Source of the DNA: an uncultured Flavobacteriales bacterium
Lineage (GTDB): Bacteria > Bacteroidota > Bacteroidia > Flavobacteriales > Vicingaceae
DNA: 5,693 nucleotides
Assembly: GCA_913052515.1 (NCBI GenBank)
Contig: CAJXFJ010000135.1
Coordinates: 1 to 5,693, forward strand
Direction: 5' to 3'
Position numbers and translations under genes: made by a program
The notes under the pieces: model-generated
Told to the model about the DNA's origin: nothing
The model's input: only the letters and a program-made list of their open reading frames with translations
The model's database searches: none
Shown: in pieces, positions 1-5,693 of the stretch
Numbering within the stretch: position 1 is the first letter of the stretch
How the letters are laid out: every line of letters starts with the position of its first letter

Positions 1-286
1 TGTCTTCTATGGTACAACCGTGAACTATAGCATTATGACCAATTGAAACGTTGTTACCAATTAAGGTAGCTGCACGCTTATATGTAGCATGAATAACAGC
101 TCCATCTTGTACATTTACACGGTTACCTATGGTGATACTATGAACATCACCTCGAACTACCGCATTGTACCAAACACTACATTCATTACCCATACTTACT
201 TCACCAAGTATAGTTGCGTTTTCTGCAAAAAAACACCCACTGCCATAGCTTGGAAAATTTCCTTTAACTTCTCTAAATAATGCCAT
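1..286 (-). CDS. Gamma-class carbonic anhydrase / hexapeptide-repeat protein, N-terminal 95 residues (partial)
   Basis: The minus strand reads an open frame from an ATG at 286-284 off the left edge, beginning MALFREVKGNFPSYGSGCFF. The product is a left-handed beta-helix protein of the gamma-carbonic anhydrase (YrdA/PaaY/CamH-like) family. Hexapeptide turns with I/V-G-x-x patterns recur from about residue 26 onward. Family landmarks are present: VVRGD (R45, D47), NVQD (N58, Q60, D61), and three histidines spaced like the zinc ligands, H66 in VIH and H84/H89 in GHNAIVH. In the family these bind the metal at the interface between subunits of a trimer. The loop between H66 and H84 is short, as in CamH/YrdA-type members rather than archaeal Cam, so the catalytic loop glutamate of Cam is not evident. 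Carbonic anhydrase activity is therefore possible but unproven; a CoA-linked or structural role is the alternative. About half the usual 170-residue length is visible. It is divergent from the Nfu gene. Confidence 0.92.
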   Translation of the reverse strand, partial: MALFREVKGNFPSYGSGCFFAENATILGEVSMGNECSVWYNAVVRGDVHSITIGNRVNVQDGAVIHATYKRAATLIGNNVSIGHNAIVHGCTIED

Positions 287-305
287 TGTCTACTCTATTT
301 GAAAA

Positions 306-313
306 CAAAACTA
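306..313 (-). promoter_or_regulatory. Candidate -7 box (TAGTTTTG) for the gamma-carbonic anhydrase gene
   Basis: The minus strand reads TAGTTTTG here, matching the Bacteroidota -7 consensus TAnnTTTG. It lies about 20 bp upstream of the ATG at 286, which would give a leader of roughly 14 nt. I see no TTTG at the usual -33 spacing, so the call rests on one box and its position in a divergent intergenic region. Confidence 0.4.
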
Positions 314-329
314 ATCATGAATTCTTAGC

Positions 330-337
330 TAACTTTG
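330..337 (+). promoter_or_regulatory. Candidate -7 box (TAACTTTG) for the Nfu gene
   Basis: TAACTTTG matches the Bacteroidota -7 consensus TAnnTTTG. It ends 12 bp before the ATG at 350, so transcription would begin only a few bases before the start codon. A TTTG at 298-301 is the nearest -33-like element, but the 28-bp gap is longer than usual. The same eight bases recur before the PurF-like gene. Confidence 0.5.
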
Positions 338-349
338 TAAAAAAATAAT

Positions 350-961
350 ATGGCAATAGCACCACACTCAATATATGCTGAAAGCACTCCGAATCCTGCT
401 ACAATGAAATTTGTTTCTAATCGATACCTTGTGGTTGATGGACAAGTTTATGAGTATGCTTTAGAAGACGATGCAAGCAATTCACCCTTAGCAGAACGAC
501 TTTTAAATTTTCCATTTATTTCGAAAGTTTTCATTGCGAGCAATTTTGTAGCACTGACAAAAACTGATATTATTGAATGGGAAGACGTCATTCACCAACT
601 TCGGGATTTCTTGGCTGATTACTTAAACAAGGACGGCGTTGTGGTAAAGGTATCTGCATTGGATCTAGAAGAAGATAATTCTAATCAGAATTCGAGCATC
701 CAAAGTCCTAAAAGAGATTCGTTAACAGGTATTGATGCGAAGATTGCCGATATTTTAGAAGAGTATGTTAAACCTGCAGTAGAAAGTGATGGTGGAGCGA
801 TACACTTTCATTCGTATAATGAAGGAAAAGTAAGTGTTTTACTAAAAGGAGCATGTAGCGGCTGTCCTTCTTCTACTATGACTTTAAAATCAGGTATTGA
901 AAACATGCTGAAGGAAATGCTTCCTGGGGAAGTAAAAGAGGTTGAAGCAATAAATGGTTAA
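350..961 (+). CDS. Nfu/NifU-type Fe-S cluster carrier protein
   Basis: This 203-residue cytoplasmic protein has the two-domain Nfu layout. An Nfu N-terminal domain spans about residues 8-105, with the signature ESTPNPATMKF at 11-21. A poorly conserved, Asn/Ser-rich linker (about 107-123) leads to a NifU-like C-terminal domain at about 125-200. That domain carries VESDGGAI (144-151) and the CxxC motif GACSGCPSS with C169 and C172. In the family these cysteines hold a [4Fe-4S] cluster at a dimer interface and pass it to target apoproteins. The length and domain order match mitochondrial NFU1 and Bacteroidota NifU-family proteins rather than the IscU-like scaffold. The start at 350 is preferred because the TPNP signature follows at once and the next ATG (M19) would destroy it. 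There is no Shine-Dalgarno sequence; the upstream bases are A-rich. It is followed after 26 bp by the secreted protein gene. The family call is secure, the client proteins unknown. Confidence 0.95.
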   Translation: MAIAPHSIYAESTPNPATMKFVSNRYLVVDGQVYEYALEDDASNSPLAERLLNFPFISKVFIASNFVALTKTDIIEWEDVIHQLRDFLADYLNKDGVVVKVSALDLEEDNSNQNSSIQSPKRDSLTGIDAKIADILEEYVKPAVESDGGAIHFHSYNEGKVSVLLKGACSGCPSSTMTLKSGIENMLKEMLPGEVKEVEAING

Positions 962-987
962 TTTTCAATTCTTTGAAATAATCAGTT

Positions 988-2370
988 ATGAAACATTTTA
1001 GCATTGTTATCCTTACGATTTGCCTTTTTGTGAACATCAGTAAGGCTCAAATAACTATTGGCATGAATGACATGCCTATAGCTGGTGATACATTTCGCTA
1101 TAGCGTTGCTCCCTTAGATACCACCATTTTGTTTGGATATCAAAATAGTGGAGCAAATCAGTTTTGGAGATTTGATAGTCTAGTAAGCTTGAGACAAGGA
1201 GTAAATTCTTATTATGCATCGAACAATACTCCTTATTCTAGTCAAGTAACTAACCGAATAGGTCAAAAAATTGCTGATACTTTAGCATTAGGCGGAATTG
1301 AACTTTACGATGTTTATGATTTTTTTAATAGCACTAGCAATGGTTTCATTAAAGATTACCGAGCTGCAAGTATTCCAACTGGATTAAGTTGGCCCTTTCC
1401 TCCTACTCTTGCGCTCACTCCATCATTTACAGATCCAGATGAAATTTTCCAATTTCCTCTAAATTTTCTTGATCGAGATAGCTCAACATTTGATTTTGCT
1501 TACTCTAATTCTTTACTTGGTGCATATTATGGCTCTAATGGTTATCGAATCAATGAAGTAGATGCTTGGGGAACTTTAATTACTCCTTATGATACATTTA
1601 CCACGATCAGAGTGATTACAGATGTAGTTTCGTATGATACGGTAAGCTTTGGGGGAAATAGTTTTGGCATAAATTCACATACCAGAAATTATACTTGGCT
1701 TTCCAATCAAAAAAGAAACCCAGTAATGACAGTAAGTGGAAATGTAGTTATGGGTCAGTTTATTCCAACAAATGTTCAATACATAGATAGTGTCAGAAAT
1801 GTTCCACCCATTTTTGCGCCAATCGCCTTATTTAATGCCGACACAACAGACATTATCCAAAATGACACTATTTTCTTTAATAATTTGAGCTTAAGTATTA
1901 CTCCTCCAAGTTATAGATGGAGTATAAGTGGGACAAATTACACTTATGTAAATGGAACTTCACCCACTTCTCAAAATCCAATTGTAGTCTTTAGTGATAC
2001 TGGACTGTATTCTGTTGAATTAATCGTGCAAAATAATCAAGGTATTGATACTTTGAATCGAATCGATTATATACGCGTATTTGGAAACACTACGGGATTA
2101 GTCAGTTCAATCAAAGATCAAGCTATAGTCACTATTTACCCTAATCCAATAATATCAGGAAGCCCTTTGTTTGTAAAGTTAAGTGATGGAGTCGAACTGA
2201 ATCGATTTGTGATTTACAGCCTTGAAGGAAAAGAAGTTATGAATAAGCAGATTAATCTTCAATCAGAAAATTTATTGATACCTACTCAAAGTTTAGGGCA
2301 AGGAAGTTATATGATCATTTTATATAATGATGAAAAGCAAATTGTAAATCAAAAATTCATCGTTCAATAA
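988..2370 (+). CDS. Secreted PKD-domain protein with T9SS type A sorting domain
   Basis: This 460-residue protein is predicted to cross the inner membrane by Sec and the outer membrane by the type IX secretion system. Residues 1-20 form a signal peptide: a lysine, a hydrophobic core (IVILTICLFV) and a probable cleavage site SKA/Q at 20/21. Residues 21 to about 270 match no domain I can name; they are rich in Asn, Ser, Thr, Tyr and Asp and open with ITIGMNDMPIAGDTFRYS, a style common at the N-terminus of Bacteroidota surface proteins. About 276-364 resembles a PKD/Ig-like beta-sandwich, with the typical strand SDTGLYSVELIVQN at 336-349. About 372-460 is a type A sorting domain: YPNP at 384-387, then FVIYSLEGKEV and GSYMIILY, ending in KFIVQ. 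In the family this domain targets export and is removed on secretion, often with attachment to the cell surface. No catalytic motif is seen, so an adhesive or structural role is only inference. Two bases separate it from the peptidase gene. Confidence 0.9.
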   Translation: MKHFSIVILTICLFVNISKAQITIGMNDMPIAGDTFRYSVAPLDTTILFGYQNSGANQFWRFDSLVSLRQGVNSYYASNNTPYSSQVTNRIGQKIADTLALGGIELYDVYDFFNSTSNGFIKDYRAASIPTGLSWPFPPTLALTPSFTDPDEIFQFPLNFLDRDSSTFDFAYSNSLLGAYYGSNGYRINEVDAWGTLITPYDTFTTIRVITDVVSYDTVSFGGNSFGINSHTRNYTWLSNQKRNPVMTVSGNVVMGQFIPTNVQYIDSVRNVPPIFAPIALFNADTTDIIQNDTIFFNNLSLSITPPSYRWSISGTNYTYVNGTSPTSQNPIVVFSDTGLYSVELIVQNNQGIDTLNRIDYIRVFGNTTGLVSSIKDQAIVTIYPNPIISGSPLFVKLSDGVELNRFVIYSLEGKEVMNKQINLQSENLLIPTQSLGQGSYMIILYNDEKQIVNQKFIVQ

Positions 2371-2372
2371 CG

Positions 2373-4115
2373 ATGAAAACAAAAATCTTCTTTTTTGTTT
2401 TTTTTACGATTTCGATAGTTGGCTATACTCAACCAATGAAGGATCCCTTTCATGGTAATGAAACCCCAACTTACCATGACCTTATTCAAGAATATCAGCA
2501 AATTGACAGTCAAAGCGAGTATGCAAAACTGATTGAGTTTGGCATTTCTGATGTGGGAAAACCCTTGCATTTATTAATAATTGACAAGGATGGAAACTTT
2601 GAAGCCAATTCAGAAACCACACAGTCAAAAACAATTGTACTAATTAATAATGGTATTCATCCCGGCGAATCTTGTGGGATAGATGCATCCATTTTATTAG
2701 CAAACGAAATTCTTGATGAGCAAAGCAAACTTCACAAGCTTTTAGAAGATGTAATTGTTTTGATAATACCTGCCTATAACATCGGAGGCATGCTTAATCG
2801 CAACAGTTATTCTCGAGCTAATCAAAATGGGCCAGCTGAATACGGGTTTAGAGGAAACGCTAAAAACCTTGATTTAAATAGAGATTTTATAAAATGCAAC
2901 TCAAAAAATGCTGCTTCTTTTAGCAAAATGTACAACCATTGGAATCCTGATGTTTATGCTGAAACTCACACAACAAATGGTTCGGATCACCAATATACCT
3001 TAACGCTAATTAGTAGCCAAAAAGACAAATTAGCTAAACCAATAGCTACTTTCCAAGAAGAAACATTAGTACCTCAACTTTATGAGTTAATGGCAAAAGA
3101 AGGCAAAGAAATGATTCCTTATGTCTATTCTTTAAATGGCAACCCTAAAGAAGGCATTAAAGCATTTCTTGAAACTCCGCGTTACTCAACTGGATATACA
3201 GCATTGCATCACAGCTTCGGCTTTATTACAGAAGCACATGTTTTTAAACCATACGAAGACCGAGTAAACCATACTTTGGCTTTTTTAAAAATTTTACTTC
3301 AAGAAAGCGCAACTTATAAAAGTGAAATTAAAGAGGCTAGAAAAGCTTCCATAATAGAAAGCCAGGCAAGCAATACACAAGTCGTAAACTGGGAGTTAGA
3401 CAGTAACACTTTCAAACTAATTTCTTTTAAAGGATATGAAAAGGTGGAAGAAACTAGCGAAGTAACCGGAAATAGAATGCACTTTTATGATAGTGACAAA
3501 CCTTATGAAACGCAAATTAAATTCTTCGACACTTATAAGCCTTCTACTATAGTAAATAAAGCAGCGTATTACATAGTACCGCAAGCTTATACAGCAGTTA
3601 TAGAGCGACTCAAATGGAATGGGGTTAAAATGCAACAGCTAAAACAAGATAGCTTAATCTATATGAGTTACTATCGTATAAAAAATTATCAAACACTCAA
3701 ACAAGCTTATGAAGGACATTACTTGCATTATAATACAGAAGTGATTTTAGAAAAAGATAGTATTCCTTGTTTTCAAGGCGACTATCTTATTCCTGTGAAT
3801 CAAGCGAAATCTAACTACATTACCCATGTATTGGAACCACAAAGCGTGGACGGATTTTTTAATTGGAACTTTTTTGATGGCATTTTACAGCAAAAAGAGT
3901 GGTTTTCTGACTATGCATTTGAACCGAAAGCAAAAGCATTTCTTGAACAAAATCCTGATGTTAAAGCAAAATTTGAAGAAGCTAAGGCGAAAGACAGTCT
4001 TTTAAGAAAAAATAACTTTGAACAATTGTATTTTATCTATAAACTAAGCCCTTATTATGAGTTAGGGGTAAATCGATTTCCGGTTTACCGAATTGAAAAT
4101 AAACCAAACCAATGA
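2373..4115 (+). CDS. Exported M14-family zinc carboxypeptidase
   Basis: This 580-residue protein begins with a signal peptide (Lys-rich start, Phe-rich core, likely cleavage near residue 19-20, GYT/QP). The M14 catalytic domain covers about 33-310. The zinc ligands are H96 and E99 in NNGIHPGES and H199 in YAETHTT. N169-R170 in NLDLNRDF match the carboxylate-binding Asn-Arg pair of carboxypeptidase A, and E287 in GFITEAHVF fits the catalytic glutamate. All key residues are present, so it is probably active in removing C-terminal residues or processing peptides; the substrate cannot be read from the sequence. About 330-580 is an additional C-terminal region I cannot assign, ending in a charged Lys/Glu-rich stretch (516-545). 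No T9SS sorting domain is present, so a periplasmic location is likelier than the cell surface. It lies 2 bp after the T9SS-cargo gene, and its stop overlaps the nhaA start (ATGA), suggesting translational coupling. No Shine-Dalgarno sequence is visible. Confidence 0.92.
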   Translation: MKTKIFFFVFFTISIVGYTQPMKDPFHGNETPTYHDLIQEYQQIDSQSEYAKLIEFGISDVGKPLHLLIIDKDGNFEANSETTQSKTIVLINNGIHPGESCGIDASILLANEILDEQSKLHKLLEDVIVLIIPAYNIGGMLNRNSYSRANQNGPAEYGFRGNAKNLDLNRDFIKCNSKNAASFSKMYNHWNPDVYAETHTTNGSDHQYTLTLISSQKDKLAKPIATFQEETLVPQLYELMAKEGKEMIPYVYSLNGNPKEGIKAFLETPRYSTGYTALHHSFGFITEAHVFKPYEDRVNHTLAFLKILLQESATYKSEIKEARKASIIESQASNTQVVNWELDSNTFKLISFKGYEKVEETSEVTGNRMHFYDSDKPYETQIKFFDTYKPSTIVNKAAYYIVPQAYTAVIERLKWNGVKMQQLKQDSLIYMSYYRIKNYQTLKQAYEGHYLHYNTEVILEKDSIPCFQGDYLIPVNQAKSNYITHVLEPQSVDGFFNWNFFDGILQQKEWFSDYAFEPKAKAFLEQNPDVKAKFEEAKAKDSLLRKNNFEQLYFIYKLSPYYELGVNRFPVYRIENKPNQ

Positions 4116-5497
4116 CAGAGGAACAAAGGAAAGAGTTAAACAAAGAACGAATTTACCCCATTGAAAGAATTCTTGCTCCGGTTGATAATTTACTTCGCAA
4201 CAAACCGGTTTCAGGAATTCTTCTTTTTTTAGCCGTATTAGGTGCTTTAATTTGGGTAAACTCTCCTTGGGGAGATAGCTATTTTCATTTGTGGCATACC
4301 AATTTTAGAATCGGATTTGGGCCATTTGAGATAAGCAAAGACTTACACCATTGGATTAACGATGGTTTAATGGCTATTTTCTTTTTTGTAGTTGGTCTTG
4401 AAATCAAAAGAGAAATCATGGCTGGTGACCTCTCCTCCTGGAGAAAAGCCTCATTACCTGCAGCCGCTGCTGTAGGTGGAATGATTTTTCCTGCCTTAAT
4501 TTATACCCTTTTTAATTTCGGCATAGATACAGAATCAGGCTGGGGAGTTCCTATGGCCACCGACATTGCATTTACATTAGGGGTGCTTTCACTTCTAAAG
4601 GACCGAGTGCCGATTAGCTTGAAAATATTTTTAACTGCTTTAGCCATTGTTGATGATTTAGGAGCAGTTTTAGTCATTGCATTTTTTTATACAGAAAACC
4701 TTTTGCTGCTCTATTTAGAATATGGCTTAGCTTTCTTTTTGGTTCTTGCACTTGGAAATTGGCTAGGAATTAGAAACACTTTATTCTATGCCATTATTGG
4801 CATTTGTGGCTTGTGGGTTGCTTTTCTCTTATCAGGAGTTCATGCAACAATAGCAGGTGTATTACTGGCACTTACTATTCCTGCTAAGACAAAAATCAAC
4901 AAGTATAGTTTCATTTTTCATGTAAGGAAACTCTTGCGAAAATTGAAAAATTCCAAATCCATGGAAGGGTCATATTTAAGTGATGAACAACAAGAAATTA
5001 TTGAAGATTTGAAAGAAACTCGTTCCAAAATTGAAACCCCTTTACAAAAACTAGAATATGCACTAAACCCATTTGTTTCTTTTGTAGTACTCCCTCTTTT
5101 TGCCTTAAGCAATGCAGGTATCGAATTAAACGTAAACTTCTGGGAGGCCATTACAACCCAAGTTTCACTTGGAATTATATTCGGCTTAATCCTTGGTAAA
5201 TTTTTAGGCATCATGAGTTTTTCAGCATTATTTATAAAGCTTGGCATAGCTGATTTACCCAGAAATACAAATTGGGGAATAATGGCTGGGGCAGCAATTA
5301 TGGCCGGAATAGGATTTACCATGTCCATTTTTATTTCAAACTTGGCATTTGACAATGAATTGATTGAAAAACAGTCGAAAATGGCCATATTATTGGCATC
5401 TGTTCTAGCAGGAATTATAGGCATATCTGTCATACGGTTTTTCTCCCAAAAATTAGGAGCAGATGAGATTGAACAGAAAGATGATGATACAGCATAA
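4112..5497 (+). CDS. nhaA: Na+/H+ antiporter NhaA
   Basis: This 461-residue inner-membrane protein exchanges cytoplasmic Na+ (or Li+) for external protons, giving salt and alkaline-pH tolerance. Family motifs run in order: DGLMAIFFFVVGLEIKRE (84-101), MATDIAFTLGVLSLL (148-162), ALAIVDDLGAVLVIAFFY (176-193), SGVHATIAGV (241-250), LPLFALSNAGI (327-337), GKFLG (362-366) and AGIGFTMSIFIS (398-409). By motif position, D151 corresponds to E. coli Asp133, D181-D182 to the ion-binding Asp163-Asp164 pair, and K362 to Lys300, so the transport site is intact. Many hydrophobic segments fit the 12-helix fold. It is about 70 residues longer than the E. coli protein. The extra length is mainly a charged cytoplasmic-type loop at about 260-312, plus N- and C-terminal tails, as in other long-form NhaA proteins. 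The start overlaps the peptidase stop by 4 bp. The N-terminus MTEEQRKELN is hydrophilic, as expected before the first helix. Confidence 0.97.
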   Translation: MTEEQRKELNKERIYPIERILAPVDNLLRNKPVSGILLFLAVLGALIWVNSPWGDSYFHLWHTNFRIGFGPFEISKDLHHWINDGLMAIFFFVVGLEIKREIMAGDLSSWRKASLPAAAAVGGMIFPALIYTLFNFGIDTESGWGVPMATDIAFTLGVLSLLKDRVPISLKIFLTALAIVDDLGAVLVIAFFYTENLLLLYLEYGLAFFLVLALGNWLGIRNTLFYAIIGICGLWVAFLLSGVHATIAGVLLALTIPAKTKINKYSFIFHVRKLLRKLKNSKSMEGSYLSDEQQEIIEDLKETRSKIETPLQKLEYALNPFVSFVVLPLFALSNAGIELNVNFWEAITTQVSLGIIFGLILGKFLGIMSFSALFIKLGIADLPRNTNWGIMAGAAIMAGIGFTMSIFISNLAFDNELIEKQSKMAILLASVLAGIIGISVIRFFSQKLGADEIEQKDDDTA

Positions 5498-5501
5498 TGC
5501 G

Positions 5502-5509
5502 TAACTTTG
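5502..5509 (+). promoter_or_regulatory. Candidate -7 box (TAACTTTG) for the PurF-like gene
   Basis: TAACTTTG, a match to TAnnTTTG, sits 4 bp after the nhaA stop and 42 bp before the next ATG. It is identical to the box before the Nfu gene. Transcription would begin near 5514-5516, giving a leader of under 40 nt. No well-placed -33 TTTG is seen; the nearest TTG (5469-5471) is 30 bp away. It suggests that the downstream gene has its own promoter. Confidence 0.45.
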
Positions 5510-5551
5510 CCGCTTCTTTTTTGACTGATATTGAACTTCCAAAAATAGCCC

Positions 5552-5693
5552 ATGAGCGATCAAATTAAACACGAGTGTGGTATAGCTTTTATCCGTTTAC
5601 GTAAACCTCTAGAATATTACATCGAAAAGTATGGAACAGCTGCCTATGGTCTAAATAAGCTTTATTTGTTAATGGAAAAGCAACACAACAGAG
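5552..5693 (+). CDS. purF: Amidophosphoribosyltransferase (PurF-like), N-terminal 47 residues (partial)
   Basis: An open frame from ATG 5552 runs off the right edge, beginning MSDQIKHECGIAFIRLRKPL. The HECGIA motif is the start of a class II (Ntn-type) glutamine amidotransferase domain. C9 would become the N-terminal nucleophile after removal of an eight-residue propeptide. The sequence to the edge (KYGTAAYGLNKLYLLMEKQH, then NR) resembles what I recall of the long, about 630-residue, amidophosphoribosyltransferases of Bacteroidota. Such enzymes make phosphoribosylamine from PRPP and glutamine, the first step of purine synthesis. The phosphoribosyltransferase domain lies outside the window, so the call depends on the first 47 residues; another class II amidotransferase is the alternative. 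In this phylum the long form may coexist with a classical PurF, so the symbol is tentative. The gene probably has its own promoter and no Shine-Dalgarno sequence. Confidence 0.8.
   Translation, partial: MSDQIKHECGIAFIRLRKPLEYYIEKYGTAAYGLNKLYLLMEKQHNR

Noticed and set aside
89..280. A 63-codon plus-strand open frame at the left edge.
   Set aside because: It lies entirely antisense to the gamma-carbonic anhydrase frame, whose metal-ligand motifs are intact.
963..978. Inverted repeat TTTCAA-TTCT-TTGAAA between the Nfu gene and the T9SS-cargo gene.
   Set aside because: The stem has only six pairs with one G-C, and no T run follows, so it is too weak to call a terminator.
2364..2570. A 68-codon minus-strand open frame over the M14 gene start.
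   Set aside because: It overlaps the signal peptide and N-terminus of a well-supported gene and shows no protein-family features.
3417..3635. A 72-codon minus-strand open frame inside the M14 gene.
   Set aside because: Antisense to the peptidase C-terminal region, with a composition typical of a chance frame and no recognisable motif.
5498..5551. Possible terminator after nhaA (GCG...CGC followed by a T-rich run near 5515-5522).
   Set aside because: The potential stem is only three base pairs and overlaps the candidate -7 box, so it does not support a terminator call.
4918..5553. A 211-codon open frame on the minus strand, antisense to nhaA and its 3' flank.
   Set aside because: It overlaps clearly conserved NhaA motifs, its translation resembles no family, and it is best explained as a shadow of nhaA codon use.

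Overview
The window looks like an ordinary chromosomal stretch from an AT-rich member of the Bacteroidota, probably Flavobacteriia-like. Four things point there: a secreted protein with a type IX secretion (T9SS) type A C-terminal sorting domain; gene starts without Shine-Dalgarno sequences; promoter -7 boxes of the Bacteroidota form TAnnTTTG; and a PurF-like N-terminus of the type I recall from this phylum. The assignment is by motif and recall, not by alignment.

Layout. At the left edge, on the minus strand, is the 5' part of a gamma-class carbonic anhydrase-like hexapeptide-repeat protein. A 63-bp divergent intergenic region follows, with one TAnnTTTG box on each strand. Rightward then come a two-domain Nfu/NifU-type Fe-S cluster carrier (350-961), a secreted PKD-containing protein with a T9SS sorting domain (988-2370), an exported M14 zinc carboxypeptidase (2373-4115) and the Na+/H+ antiporter NhaA (4112-5497). 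After a 54-bp gap with another TAACTTTG box, the first 47 codons of an amidophosphoribosyltransferase (PurF-like) gene run off the right edge.

The four central genes are on one strand with gaps of 26 bp, 2 bp and a 4-bp ATGA overlap, so they are probably one transcription unit, or nfu plus a three-gene unit. The functions are mixed: Fe-S assembly, a surface protein, a periplasmic or outer-membrane-facing peptidase and ion homeostasis. I see no shared pathway beyond a loose cell-envelope theme for the last three.

I found no RNA genes, mobile elements, CRISPR arrays, convincing terminators or defence-type systems. No stretch longer than 63 bp is without a gene. I see no evidence of a previously undescribed system. 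The findings are modest: unassigned protein domains, tight coupling of unrelated genes, a possible near-leaderless mRNA and a homopolymer tract in a signal-peptide coding region.
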